Assembly (NCBI RefSeq): GCF_006715045.1
Contig: NZ_VFML01000001.1
Span: 620,001 to 684,000 of the forward strand
Reading direction: 5' to 3'
Length of the DNA: 64,000 bases
DNA from: Amycolatopsis cihanbeyliensis
Lineage (GTDB): Bacteria; Actinomycetota; Actinomycetes; Mycobacteriales; Pseudonocardiaceae
Numbering within the stretch: the stretch's first letter is position 1; every line of letters begins with the position of its first letter. Made by a program: the position numbers and the translations under genes. Positions 52,801-60,709 of this stretch are shown here, in pieces. Under the pieces are notes generated by a model, which saw nothing but the letters and a program-made list of their open reading frames with translations, was not told the DNA's origin and searched no databases.

Positions 52801-54256
52801 CCATCTTTTTCCACGAACCCTGCCCGTCCCCGGCGGTGTCGATCATCAGCCCGTGATAGGCCCATGCGCCGGAGGAGAAGTTGCGCACCCAGTCGGTGAT
52901 GTCCACATGCGACCATTTCTCCCGCACCCCGGTGCTGTCCCGCCAGGCGCCACCGACGCAGGGCCGGTTGTTCCAGGTGATGGTCGACTTGTTCCAGGCG
53001 CAGGGCACGTCGTGTAGCCGGAACCGGGTGGGCGTGGTGAGGTTGGAGTGCACCCAGAACCCGTGCCATTCGGCGTTGATGATCTGCTTGTTGCGCACGT
53101 GCGAGAGGTCGTAGTACGCGAAGGTCTGGTTCCGGCCCGCACCCGGCCAGTAACCGATCTTGTTCAGGTAGCCGCGACCGTCCTCCCAGTACACGTCGTA
53201 GTTCGTGGTGGGGAACGCGCTGGAGACGAAGGCGTCGTAGGCGGCGTACAGGGTATGCGTGTGCAGGCCGGGGTCCACCTTGACCGGGAACTGGCGCTCC
53301 GGCGCGTTGACCCAGTCCTGGTCGGCGGACAGCACCACCCGCCACCCGCGCTCGTCGGACTCCAGTCGCTGGGACACCGGCCCGTTGCGCCACTCACCGG
53401 ACCGGTCGTCCTGCGCCGAGTCCCACATGACCGGGGCGGGCACGGTGAACTCCACCCGCCCCTCGTCGCCGTACACCAGGATCCGGCCGTCTTCCTGCTG
53501 TTCGGGCCGCATCCCCTGGTCCAGATGCAGCCGGAAGGTCCACTCCGGAGCGTCGATCGCCCGGTGCAGCACGAAGGTGTGCTTCACACCGGTGGCCGAG
53601 GTGCGCAGTTCCAGGTCCACCCCTGGCTGGACATCCGGATACAGCGCGACCTCGCCGTTCAGCTTCGGGGCCCGGTCGGCGAGCCCCTCGAACTCGAGCC
53701 GGGCCGAGCCGGAACCGTCGCCGGACCGCACCTGGATCTCCGGGCTGCGCGCGGTTCGGGCGGGCAGCTCCATCGGTACCGCGGCGGCCTTCGGCCTGAT
53801 CCCGCCGTGCTCCCGCTCCAGCGAGGCGTCCGCGGGCACCATGGACCGGCCGTCCTCGCCGGGTACGTTCACGACCTCCTGGTAGAGCTTGGCGGTTTTC
53901 GTCCCGTCCGGGTTGGCGAAGATGGTCGCGCTGGGATGCCGTTCCATCACGCGGGACTCCCCCTCGACGAAGCCCGTGCCGCGCTCCTGCCGGCGGGCCG
54001 TCGCGTCCGGGTCGGCAATCTTCTCCGGTTCCGCGGACGGTTGCTCCCGCGCGTGGTCGCCCGCCGGCATCTCCGGCCGCACCGAGGATCCCGGTTCGCT
54101 CGGCAGCGGCTCCACCCGGCCACCACCGGGCTCGGCCCGCGCGCCCTCCGGCGCGGCGACCCCCACCACCAGCGAGAGACCCAGTGCGAACACGACTACC
54201 GCGATGACCGCCTGGAAGAACGCCGAGCAGGCGTGACGAGACCCTCTCATGTGCAC
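46850..54256 (-). CDS. Giant secreted RHS-repeat protein with PA14 and LamG domains and a variable C-terminus
   Basis: A 2468-residue exported protein. An N-terminal signal or anchor (about residues 9-35) is followed by a beta-rich region, a segment similar to RHS-associated DNRLRE-type domains (YDAFVSSAFPTTNYDVYWEDG, about 345), an Fn3-like part (about 625) and a PA14 domain (about 790-930). RHS/YD repeats follow, with a second PA14 domain (about 1310-1670) split by a LamG-type domain (about 1395-1600). The RHS core ends with GRFLSVDPQPEG and NAYEYAGANPVNTTDLSG (about 2275-2310). The last 155 residues are unrelated to the core, with hydrophobic stretches (YITAGLAVGCIVVSAGVCAVAGAA; FLSGLFGWVGYAF). 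Such tails are usually toxins. GTG 54256 has GGAGG 7 bases upstream; ATG 54250 is an alternative. Confidence 0.92.
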   Translation of the reverse strand: MHMRGSRHACSAFFQAVIAVVVFALGLSLVVGVAAPEGARAEPGGGRVEPLPSEPGSSVRPEMPAGDHAREQPSAEPEKIADPDATARRQERGTGFVEGESRVMERHPSATIFANPDGTKTAKLYQEVVNVPGEDGRSMVPADASLEREHGGIRPKAAAVPMELPARTARSPEIQVRSGDGSGSARLEFEGLADRAPKLNGEVALYPDVQPGVDLELRTSATGVKHTFVLHRAIDAPEWTFRLHLDQGMRPEQQEDGRILVYGDEGRVEFTVPAPVMWDSAQDDRSGEWRNGPVSQRLESDERGWRVVLSADQDWVNAPERQFPVKVDPGLHTHTLYAAYDAFVSSAFPTTNYDVYWEDGRGYLNKIGYWPGAGRNQTFAYYDLSHVRNKQIINAEWHGFWVHSNLTTPTRFRLHDVPCAWNKSTITWNNRPCVGGAWRDSTGVREKWSHVDITDWVRNFSSGAWAYHGLMIDTAGDGQGSWKKMAAAEAGPDGGASVVTVDFNDWPSQPANRGCSGEDCRWHTRDFHLGVDVTDPNSDRMTVQFFLSEDPDVMNRHFASHQSEVAEGGTVADWHTPTLRWNKRYYWQARVRDPYMPDNKWSYSPVYNFASYNETPGVPALQAPQDRAVVAGKRPTLSAGTVDDAENDTVQYEFSIGTGADGRSGLVAQSGWLDAPSWQVPAGVLEDGVNYTWTVRSRDKGPDTRSLYAPARKLKVDLRLGLQDAVPGDETGPVNVNLSTGNLITTNGTPPMHTVGGDVSVDLTYNSQAVDETGLVGEYFTGDSTEGIEDDEEPVLVRTDSQVSFDWQRTSPYDPVIAKDGFRVRWQGYLRVPESGSYRFGGVHDDGLRIWIGDESAYDQWNTWVPLDDPPKFDGATAKDLEANRSYPIRIEYREGAVFAHMKLWAEKDGAAPVPVPASWLSPNAPSLPPGWSMSVGSDAAGASYTKATFTENSVVLTDASGAAHSYTKRSDGGYEPPPGEYGTLSRDEDGRLTLIDSDGTTFVFNSSGGLESITAPSDARKPAAARMEWSTLDTSAVVPRLTRVIDPASGRAITLHYSSGDLDTLDPACERDPWSAYDWPAPAGYLCAVRLPDGATSSLYYLNGRLGAFRNPGDEWTQYGFSGAHLLDQMRTSLSMDWIMADSANRNSTAPNHQFGYDGNRRAIWAKTPEPSGFAQTPSQRQRKDYTYGPDWTEVDVAGMDPDTGFVRRITKDLSGRMLTDTDATGATTHYTWWHDDQMVIKKDPADRVTHIVHDAQGNPMHESGPAPEHCFGENRIPLDPAPEGCADVPYKTTRYDEGYTGLSGTWWTNSHMSGAAETYSTSAPNTDWGSTPPAPGIDPGEFSGRMTGLLQVDEEGEYVFGTAEDDVTDGMRVYVDDNLIANRTYAPSVADSDPLAHWRLADTDGTLRDHSGNGRNGAYSGAYTQERGGAMPDDNNRAVDFTGGKAEIPDSDALDLTGPLTIELWVKPRHNLDGNGWHDLISKYGGSNSAAMPFELSLTPDLNMELRQVSGSSGWQTLESDKSVVADEWSHVAVTRDADNHVTFYLNGEKVGDGTFAEPGAANSSPLAIGRRPEGGTAQAELDEVALYDRKLPEKEIAGHVAGAGTVNDGRKPIQLSAGKHRLRVEYQRYPLTGDQARASDNLNFTWKQLGGFDWTVVPRDKLTPDYGLVTSTTERESEGVPDKRMVTTYGENLDPAFGIAERATVNPDGLAMSGTATYEAPGDGFLRRTTRTMPSGAQTSYVYYGDTETRDDPCTAESDPVLQSGLVKKSTAPSAADGTNRVEEQVYDLLGRAVADHLAGAGWACTTYDARGRIATTTYPANSADGERVVRYDYAVDGDPLTTSVSDHHGTVTTRTNLLGQTVSYTDVHGVRTEKEYDPMGRVATETVVLPDAADAQQVSTFAYDDAGRLLSTTLNDTTLATASYDQAGELASVAYANGSALSAVGRDVAGRETSRTWRLADGTEVTSEVSRTRAGTVVDESLAGVDARPEGPNYAYDSVGRMTEAYVSGHHYRYDFTSDAAASCPEGTRANAGRNTNRVKLVDTTASGTAETGYCYDAADRLLATHGALAAEFGYHAAGNTVEITEGGHSTYLGWDTAGRNLTARTTGPEAASVSYQRDAIDRITSRGVSEGDSTAMVLQCYLGDNDNAAVTLTADKRLLSRTVSLPGGVLYTLRTEAGETTTTWDHPSVRGDLVLTSDGEGVQDGPLRHYGPYGQPIGADGAVDPDAVPDNQPGEMDYGWLGEHQRPYEHAGSLSLVQMGARPYSPLLGRFLSVDPQPEGSANAYEYAGANPVNTTDLSGKCWLVCDIAEGIGNAVDEAAGWVADKANEYGDYITAGLAVGCIVVSAGVCAVAGAAVAVTTVVAEGISTRHNIDWGKAAANLASIGGGAAAARYVGGKGALSLRNRKSPFVRKTHTTRYTKVQSTRINWVATRVNLLVNQFLSGLFGWVGYAFTCAFKGSRYC

Positions 54257-54581
54257 ACGACCCCCTCCGTGGCCGAACCGGAATCAGCAAGCCGGCTACC
54301 ACTCCGAAAAGCAAAACACCGGAAACCTAAATGGACACCACAGAGGGCAGACACCGCCGAACGGAGCAGTCGCCGACTGTCACCGGCCGGCCTGAATCCC
54401 GGGCTTAGCACACCACATTCGGAGGATCAAGCAAGGAATCACTACGGCCGGGAAACGAGACTTTGCCACTGTGCCAAAGGTCACGTAACGCCGACCGAAA
54501 CCCGGTCCCGCACGATGAAACAAATCGCGTGCCGATAACCTGCCGATCCCCCACCGGTATCCGAGTCCACGAGGTTCCCCG
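54257..54581. other. Divergent intergenic region, 325 bp, no gene
   Basis: The gap between the RHS gene (minus) and the polytopic membrane protein (plus) is less GC-rich than the genes, particularly 54285-54360 and 54400-54470. It presumably holds both promoters. No clear operator, hairpin or small gene was seen. Confidence 0.45.
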
Positions 54582-56258
54582 ATGACCTTTACCGACATCC
54601 CTGCCGAGCCCGCATGGCCGAGGGCCAGCCCGGGCGCCGGGACCGGACGTCGACCGGCGGCGATCGCCCTGGGCCTGCTCACGCTGGTCCCGCTGCTCCT
54701 CGCTGTGGTGCAGGCGGCCCGTGCCCCGCGTATGCACCTGCTGCTCGACTACTGGCACGTACTGGCCAAGATCACCGGCGACGACGGCTCCCTCGTCGCC
54801 GGAAAGATCGCCAGCTACCACCTCGACCAGCCATTCGTGCTGCCATCGTTACTTTTCTGGCTCGATGCCGCGATCCTCGGCGGAGACAATCGTGTGTTCA
54901 GCGTGCTCACGGTGGCGTTCGCGGTTGCGATTGTCCTGCTGCTGGGGACGATGCTGCCCAGCACGCTCGATTCCGGTAAGAAATGGGCGCTGACATCCGG
55001 ATTCGCGTTCCTCGTGCTGTCCTCGCATGCGGCCGAACTGTGGGTTCAAGCCACCAACGGGATCAGCTGGGTACCGGCCGTGCTGTGTTCGGTGCTGGCG
55101 CTGCGGCAGGCGCATCGCGGACGGTCGTGCGCGGCGTACGCCTCCGCCGCGGTGGGCTGCCTGTGTTTCGGCGCGGCCTTCCCGGTGTGGTTCGCGCTCG
55201 CACTCACCGGCTGGCTCGCGCGCCGGGGCCGGGCCGCGGTGCTGGTTCCCGCCGCCGCCGGGATCGGCGTGCTGGCGTTCTGGTTCGCCACCAAACCTTC
55301 CGGGCCACAGTCGCTGGCCACCTCCGCGCTCGACCCGAGCGGCAGGTTGTCCGTGCTGGGCGCGGCCCTGGGCTGCCTCTGGTCGGCCGAACTCGCGGTC
55401 GTCGCGGTGCTCGCCGGCGGGGCGACCGCGGCGGTGCTGCTGCTGACCGGGTGGTCCGCGGTACGTGCCCGGCTGTCCGACCCCGCGGGACCGGCCGGCG
55501 CGGCCTGGGTCGGGCTCGGCGCCTACGCCCTGATGCTGGCCGGGATGCTGGCGCTCGGCCGCACCACCGACGCGCCCGTTCCCGGCGGGAACGTCGGGCT
55601 GATCAGCCGGTACGTGCTGGTGTCCGCGCTGGCCACCTGCGCGGCCCTCACACTACTCGTGCTGCACCGTCCCCGGCTGCCCCGGCGCCGGGTCATCGCG
55701 CTGGTGCTGACGATCTCCTTCGTCACCTACGCCATCGGGGGCACCAAGGCGTCCGGGGTCGACAGCGGCTACGCACCACTCGGAGTGACCGCGGTGGCCC
55801 TGCGCGTGGGTGCCGAGGACGCGCTGCGCGAGTTGCGGATCGAGCCCGGGGTCCGGCCCGCGGCCCAGGCCCTGGGCGCGTACCCGTTCACAGGGGACTT
55901 CTCGCTTGGGTGCGGCGGCCATGAACTGGACGACCGGCTCGACCTGCCAGCAGCCGTACCGCTGCCAGGGCCCGAGTCACCCTCCCCGAGCCGGGGCGTG
56001 GTCGACACCGCCCCGGCCGCCGGGGGCGTACTGCTATCCGGCTGGGTCACGCTGGACGGGCGGCAACCGGACTGCGTGCTGGTGGCGGACGGCATCGGCA
56101 CCGTGGTCGGTGGCGGCGTCACCGGGCTACCGCGGCCGGACGTGCCAGGGCCCGCCTCCGGCTGGCGCGCGGCCGCCGCCCCGGGTACCACCCGCCCCAC
56201 CGTGGTCATCCTCGCCGGCCGCACCCTCCACCGCCTCACCTCCACTGGAGTGCCCTGA
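54582..56258 (+). CDS. Polytopic membrane protein, unknown (glycosyltransferase-like topology)
   Basis: A 558-residue protein with about ten membrane helices between residues 25 and 395 and a soluble C-terminal domain of about 160 residues. The first extracytoplasmic loop contains LLDYWHVLAKITGDDGSL, which loosely resembles the acidic loop of GT-C glycosyltransferases, but no family motif is clear. The C-terminal domain has LSGWVTLDGRQPDCVLVADG and is rich in Gly/Pro/Ala. The ATG at 54582 follows GAGGTTCCCCG. It is monocistronic, between the RHS gene and the chitinase cluster. A cell-envelope sugar-transfer role is possible but unproven. Confidence 0.65.
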   Translation: MTFTDIPAEPAWPRASPGAGTGRRPAAIALGLLTLVPLLLAVVQAARAPRMHLLLDYWHVLAKITGDDGSLVAGKIASYHLDQPFVLPSLLFWLDAAILGGDNRVFSVLTVAFAVAIVLLLGTMLPSTLDSGKKWALTSGFAFLVLSSHAAELWVQATNGISWVPAVLCSVLALRQAHRGRSCAAYASAAVGCLCFGAAFPVWFALALTGWLARRGRAAVLVPAAAGIGVLAFWFATKPSGPQSLATSALDPSGRLSVLGAALGCLWSAELAVVAVLAGGATAAVLLLTGWSAVRARLSDPAGPAGAAWVGLGAYALMLAGMLALGRTTDAPVPGGNVGLISRYVLVSALATCAALTLLVLHRPRLPRRRVIALVLTISFVTYAIGGTKASGVDSGYAPLGVTAVALRVGAEDALRELRIEPGVRPAAQALGAYPFTGDFSLGCGGHELDDRLDLPAAVPLPGPESPSPSRGVVDTAPAAGGVLLSGWVTLDGRQPDCVLVADGIGTVVGGGVTGLPRPDVPGPASGWRAAAAPGTTRPTVVILAGRTLHRLTSTGVP

Positions 56259-56394
56259 ACACCAGAACTGTCCACTACGGACTTCCAGCGGGCACGGCCG
56301 AGCGGCACCTCGGCGCACGCCGGGGTATAACCAGGTTCTCTCACATTTTGGCATAGGAATGCGACCGTCGCAGGGTACATCGTTGACGGTACCG

Positions 56395-56410
56395 CATGGT
56401 TCAGACCACT
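56395..56410. promoter_or_regulatory. DasR-like (dre) site upstream of chitinase 1
   Basis: CATGGTTCAGACCACT matches 12 of 16 positions of the dre consensus AGTGGTCTAGACCACT. It is 54 bases before the chitinase ATG. GlcNAc-responsive control by DasR is inferred from similar sites before all three chitin genes here. Confidence 0.6.
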
Positions 56411-56464
56411 GCGGATGCCGAAAACACCCCTGCCCGTCCGCCGCCCCTGACCAAGGAGAACCGC

Positions 56465-57901
56465 ATGAGGTTCGCACTCCGCCGCCGGAAGCCGGGTGCA
56501 CCCACCCGCCTCCGTCTCGCGATCGTCACGGTGGCGTCCGGTATCGCCATCGCCGGCCTCGCCGCGCCTGCCCCGCAGGCCGCTACGGCGAGCCTCGGGA
56601 CGCACGAGAGGGCCCAGGCAAGCGACCTGACGGTCAACTACTATCCACAGTGGGCGGTCTACGGTCGAAACACTTACATCGGCGACATCGAGCGCAACGG
56701 CTCAGCCGACGGCTTGGACGTGCTCAACTACGCCTTCGCCAATATCCACGCCACCGAACACACCTGTTTCATGGACACCCAGTCGGTCGGCAACCCCGGT
56801 GACCCCGACTACCCAAGGGACAACGCCGGCGACGCGCATGCCGACTACCAGCGGGTGATCACCGCCGGGCAGTCGGTCGATGGGGTGGCCGATGATCCGG
56901 CCGCCAAGCTGCGCGGCAACTTCAACCAGCTCAAAAAGCTGAAGGCCAGGCACCCCGACCTGAAGGTGCTGATCTCCCTCGGCGGCTGGTCCTACTCGAA
57001 GTACTTCGCCGACGCGGCAAGGACCGAAGCATCCAGGGAGAAGTTCGTCTCGTCCTGCATCGACATGTTCATCAAGGGCAACCTCCCGGAACGGGACGAC
57101 TGGGGCACCGGTAAACCGGCGGGCGGCCCGGGAGTCGCGGCAGGCATCTTCGACGGGTTCGACCTGGACTGGGAGTACCCCGGTGGCGGCGGGCTCGAGG
57201 GCAACCACGTGTACCCGGAGGACAAGCAGAACTTCACGCTGCTGCTGCGGGAGTTCCGCGAGCAGTTGGACGCCGTGCGGTCCGGGCTACTGCTGACCGC
57301 GTTCACCGCGGCCGACCCTGTCAAGATTGAAAATGGCCTCGAGCTGGACAAGATCTTCAACTACCTGGACTTCGCGAACGTGCAGGGTTACGACTTCCAC
57401 GGCTCGTCCTGGGAGCCGGAACGGACCGGCCACCAGGCCAACATCCATGACGACCCCGCCGACCCGAACCCCCCGGAGAGCCGGTTCAGCGTGCAGCAGG
57501 CGATCCAGATCTACACCGATGCCGGGGTCGACCCCAGCCAGCTGCTGGTCGGCATCCCGTTCTACGGCCGCGGCTGGACCGGCGTCCAGGACGGTGGAGC
57601 GCACGGGGTCTACCAGCAGGCGAGCGGGCCTGCCGAGGGCGACTTCCCTGAGGAACCCGGCGTTCGCGGCTACCGCAACCTGAAGGACCAGTTCACCGCA
57701 GACCAGATCTTCCGGGATGAGGAGGCCCTGGCCAGCTGGGCCTATGACGGCAACGAGTTCTGGTCCTTCGACGACCCTGCGATGGTGCGGGCCAAGACCG
57801 GATACATCACGGCCGAAGGACTCGGCGGCGCGTTCGCGTGGAACCTCGCCGAGGACGACGGCACCCTGTCCGCCGCGATGAGGGACGGCCTCGGCAGCTA
57901 G
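56465..57901 (+). CDS. Secreted GH18 chitinase 1
   Basis: A 478-residue exported glycoside hydrolase family 18 enzyme that should cleave beta-1,4 bonds in chitin. A signal peptide (basic start MRFALRRRK, hydrophobic stretch, AQAA-type cleavage at about residue 40) is followed directly by the TIM barrel. Motifs are VLISLGGWSYSKYF (SxGG, about 165), FDGFDLDWEYPGGGG (catalytic DxxDxDxE, about 225-235), the insertion-domain region LVGIPFYGRGW (about 360) and FWSFDDPAMV near the end. There is no carbohydrate-binding module. The ATG at 56465 has AAGGAG 6 bases upstream. A dre-like site precedes it and a strong hairpin follows it. Confidence 0.94.
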   Translation: MRFALRRRKPGAPTRLRLAIVTVASGIAIAGLAAPAPQAATASLGTHERAQASDLTVNYYPQWAVYGRNTYIGDIERNGSADGLDVLNYAFANIHATEHTCFMDTQSVGNPGDPDYPRDNAGDAHADYQRVITAGQSVDGVADDPAAKLRGNFNQLKKLKARHPDLKVLISLGGWSYSKYFADAARTEASREKFVSSCIDMFIKGNLPERDDWGTGKPAGGPGVAAGIFDGFDLDWEYPGGGGLEGNHVYPEDKQNFTLLLREFREQLDAVRSGLLLTAFTAADPVKIENGLELDKIFNYLDFANVQGYDFHGSSWEPERTGHQANIHDDPADPNPPESRFSVQQAIQIYTDAGVDPSQLLVGIPFYGRGWTGVQDGGAHGVYQQASGPAEGDFPEEPGVRGYRNLKDQFTADQIFRDEEALASWAYDGNEFWSFDDPAMVRAKTGYITAEGLGGAFAWNLAEDDGTLSAAMRDGLGS

Positions 57902-57924
57902 CTGAGCGCTGCCACCGTCCCTGA

Positions 57925-57967
57925 TGCGGGCGGTGCCGGCACGTGTGGGGTGCCGGCACCGCCCGCA
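57925..57967 (+). terminator. Hairpin terminator after chitinase 1
   Basis: A perfect 18-bp stem (57925-57942 with 57950-57967; GCGGGCGGTGCCGGCAC in the left arm) and a 7-base loop, 24 bases after the chitinase stop. There is no T-tract, as is common in actinomycetes. Confidence 0.8.
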
Positions 57968-58060
57968 CTGTCGTACCCGAGAGCCGTTATCACATAAGGA
58001 ACCGCTATGACTGTTTGCTATGGGAAGACGGCCGGGCGACGCGCCATGGTGTAGGAGACA

Positions 58061-58076
58061 TGTGGTCCAGACCATT
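58061..58076. promoter_or_regulatory. DasR-like (dre) site upstream of chitinase 2
   Basis: TGTGGTCCAGACCATT matches 13 of 16 positions of the dre consensus, with the core TGGTCCAGACCA almost palindromic. It is 60 bases before the chitinase 2 ATG. This is the best of the three sites here. Confidence 0.68.
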
Positions 58077-58136
58077 TAGCAACATTCTGGAGCGCAGAGT
58101 CCACGCAAATTGACGGTCGCACATCAGGAGTCATAC

Positions 58137-60521
58137 ATGATGCACCAGATCGACCGCCGAAGAGGCCTGCTGACGCACCGGTCGGCCGGGCTCACCGCGG
58201 CGGTGCTGGCCGTGGTCACCGTCGTGGTGGCTGCCCTGCTCACCCTGGCGGGCAGCCCGCCCCGATCGCACGCCGCGGAGCACGAGGAATGCCGGCCGGA
58301 CGGCCTGTACTCCGGGTCCGGAGTGGACGTTCCGTACTGCGACGTCTACGACACCGACGGCAGGGAGAAGCTCGGTTCCGCGCACTCGCGGCGGGTGATC
58401 GGGTACTTCACCAGCTGGCGGACCGGCGCGAACGGCGCACCCACCTACCTGGCCAGCGACATTCCCTGGAACAAGGTCACCCACATCAACTACGCGTTCG
58501 GGCACATCGACGAGCAGAACCGGCTCTCCGCCGGTGAGGATCACCCCGGCAATCCTGCCACCGACATGGAATGGCCGGATGTGCCCGGCGCCGAGATGGA
58601 CCCCTCCCTACCGTACAAAGGGCACTTTAACCTGCTGAACAAGTACAAGAAGCAGAACCCGGACGTCAAGACCCTGATCGCGGTCGGCGGCTGGGCCGAG
58701 ACCGGCGGAATCCTGGAGCCGGACGGCACGCGGAACCCGACCGGCGGGTTCTACAAACTGACCGAGAGCCAGGCTTCGATCGACACCTTCGCCGACTCGG
58801 CGGTGGACTTCATCCGCGAGTACGGCTTCGACGGCGTGGACATCGACTACGAGTACGCCACCTCCGCCCAGTTCGCCGGGCATCCCGAGGACTACTGGAT
58901 CTCCAACGAGCGCAGGGGCGAGCTGATGGAGGGCTACGTCGCGCTGATGCGGACGCTCCGGGAGAAGCTGGACGCGGCCAGCGCCGAGGACGGCACGTAC
59001 TACGAGCTGACCGCCGCGGTCTCGGCCTCGGGCTGGATCCTGCGTGGCGCGGAGACCTACCAGGTCACCCAGTACCTGGACTTCGCCAACATGATGACCT
59101 ACGACCTGCACGGCTCGTGGAACCAGTTCGTCGGCCCGAACGCCGCGCTCTACGACGCAGGCAACGACAACGAGCTGGAGTACTGGGACGTCTACGACAC
59201 CCCGGTGTACGACGGCATCGGCCATCTCAACGGAGACTGGGCTTACCACTACTTCCGCGGCGCCATGCAGGCCGGCCGGATCAACCTCGGCCTGCCGTTC
59301 TACACCCGCGGCTGGCAGGACGTCTCCGGTGGCACCAACGGTTTGTGGGGTGAGGCCCCGTTGCCGGACCAGGACCAGTGCCCGCCGGGTACCGGGGGCA
59401 ACGTCGGCTCCGAGGTGCCGTGCGGGAACGGTGCGATCGGCATCGACAACCTGTGGCACGACGAGACGGCCGCGGGCGATGAGGTTCCCTCCGGGGTGAA
59501 CCCGATGTGGCACGCCAAGAACCTGGAGGAGGGCATCACGCCGGACTACCTCGAGGACTACGGGCTCGACCCCAACGAGGAGAAGAACCAGATCACCGGC
59601 GATTACGCCCGGCACTACGACAGCACCCTGGTCGCGCCCTGGCTGTGGAACGAGCAGAAGAGCGTGTTCCTGTCCACCGAGGACGAGGAGTCGCTGGCGA
59701 CCAAGGCGCGGTACGTGGCGGACGAGGGCCTCGGTGGCGTGATGATCTGGGAGCTGGCCGGTGACTACGCCTTCGATCAGGACGCCAATGGCGGCGAGGG
59801 CCAGTACTTCATGGGCACCACGCTGCTGGACACGATCAACGCCGAGCTGAGCGGGGCCGCGCCCTACGGCAACACCAAGGCCAACGGGACGATGCCGAGC
59901 GAGGTGCTCGACGTTGACGTGGAGTTCACCGATTTCGCCCTCGGTGACAACAACTATCCGATCAACCCGACCATGACGATCACGAACAACTCCGACCAGA
60001 CCATCCCAGGTGGTGCCACGATCGAGTTCGACTACGGCACCAGCGCTCCCGGCAGTATGATCGATCAGTCCGGAATGGGACTCTCGGTCACCGAGCGAGG
60101 TCATTCCGGCCCGAACGTCGGCGGGCTGGACGGCGACTTCCAGCACGTCTCGCTGACGGTGCCGAGCTGGCAGTCGGTCCCGGCAGGCGGCACGCTATCC
60201 CTGCAGGTCCGCTACTATCTGCCGATCGCGACGCCGAGCAACTTCACCGTCACCTTCGGCGGGCAGTCCTACGCGATCACCGCGGACTACCCGCGGGGAT
60301 CCGGTGGCGACACGCCACCGACCAGCACATCGAGTACCCCGACCTCGACGACCCAGCCGCCGGCCTGCACGGAACCGGCGTGGTCGGAGACCACGGTCTA
60401 CAACGGCGGCGAGACCGTGTCGCACGACGGCCACCGCTGGCGGGCGAAGTGGTGGACCCAGGGTGAGGAACCGGGCACCACCGGCCAGTGGGGCGTTTGG
60501 ACCGACCTCGGCCCCTGCTGA
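58137..60521 (+). CDS. Secreted GH18 chitinase 2 with C-terminal chitin-binding module
   Basis: A 794-residue multidomain chitinase. A long basic signal peptide ends near SHA-AE (about residue 45). The GH18 barrel spans about 80-590: TLIAVGGWAET (about 180), YGFDGVDIDYEYA (catalytic Asp/Glu, about 235), MMTYDLHGSW (about 322), LGLPFYTRGW (about 383) and GVMIWELAGDY (about 540). An Ig-like or CBM-like domain follows (about 600-720, VEFTDFALGDNNYPINP to FTVTFGGQSY). A Ser/Thr/Pro linker leads to a CBM5/12 chitin-binding module (CTEPAWSETTVYNGGETVSHDG, AKWWTQGEEP). AGGAG lies 6 bases before ATG 58137; a second ATG follows immediately. It is monocistronic with a dre site upstream and a 23-bp hairpin downstream. 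Confidence 0.95.
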   Translation: MMHQIDRRRGLLTHRSAGLTAAVLAVVTVVVAALLTLAGSPPRSHAAEHEECRPDGLYSGSGVDVPYCDVYDTDGREKLGSAHSRRVIGYFTSWRTGANGAPTYLASDIPWNKVTHINYAFGHIDEQNRLSAGEDHPGNPATDMEWPDVPGAEMDPSLPYKGHFNLLNKYKKQNPDVKTLIAVGGWAETGGILEPDGTRNPTGGFYKLTESQASIDTFADSAVDFIREYGFDGVDIDYEYATSAQFAGHPEDYWISNERRGELMEGYVALMRTLREKLDAASAEDGTYYELTAAVSASGWILRGAETYQVTQYLDFANMMTYDLHGSWNQFVGPNAALYDAGNDNELEYWDVYDTPVYDGIGHLNGDWAYHYFRGAMQAGRINLGLPFYTRGWQDVSGGTNGLWGEAPLPDQDQCPPGTGGNVGSEVPCGNGAIGIDNLWHDETAAGDEVPSGVNPMWHAKNLEEGITPDYLEDYGLDPNEEKNQITGDYARHYDSTLVAPWLWNEQKSVFLSTEDEESLATKARYVADEGLGGVMIWELAGDYAFDQDANGGEGQYFMGTTLLDTINAELSGAAPYGNTKANGTMPSEVLDVDVEFTDFALGDNNYPINPTMTITNNSDQTIPGGATIEFDYGTSAPGSMIDQSGMGLSVTERGHSGPNVGGLDGDFQHVSLTVPSWQSVPAGGTLSLQVRYYLPIATPSNFTVTFGGQSYAITADYPRGSGGDTPPTSTSSTPTSTTQPPACTEPAWSETTVYNGGETVSHDGHRWRAKWWTQGEEPGTTGQWGVWTDLGPC

Positions 60522-60526
60522 CAACT

Positions 60527-60579
60527 GCTGCGAGTGGCCCGTTCCCTGCAGAGTTCGCAGGGAACGGGCCACTCGCAGC
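60527..60579 (+). terminator. Very stable hairpin terminator after chitinase 2
   Basis: Perfect 23-bp arms at 60527-60549 and 60557-60579 with a 7-base loop AGAGTTC, starting 5 bases after the stop codon. There is no T-tract. This is among the strongest hairpins in the window. Confidence 0.85.
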
Positions 60580-60653
60580 CGTCAGCCGGCCGGTATCAGG
60601 TGGGTTGATGGGGGCGGTTTATGCCACTGACTGGCGGTGCCGCTTGCTCCGGA

Positions 60654-60669
60654 ATTGGTCTATACCTTG
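60654..60669. promoter_or_regulatory. Weak DasR-like site upstream of the protease
   Basis: ATTGGTCTATACCTTG matches 11 of 16 positions of the dre consensus and keeps the TTGGTCTATACC core. It is 40 bases before the ATG. It is the weakest of the three sites and credible mainly by position. Confidence 0.45.
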
Positions 60670-60709
60670 TCGCGCCGGTGTTCCCTGCACACTTGGAGAG
60701 AGATCACTG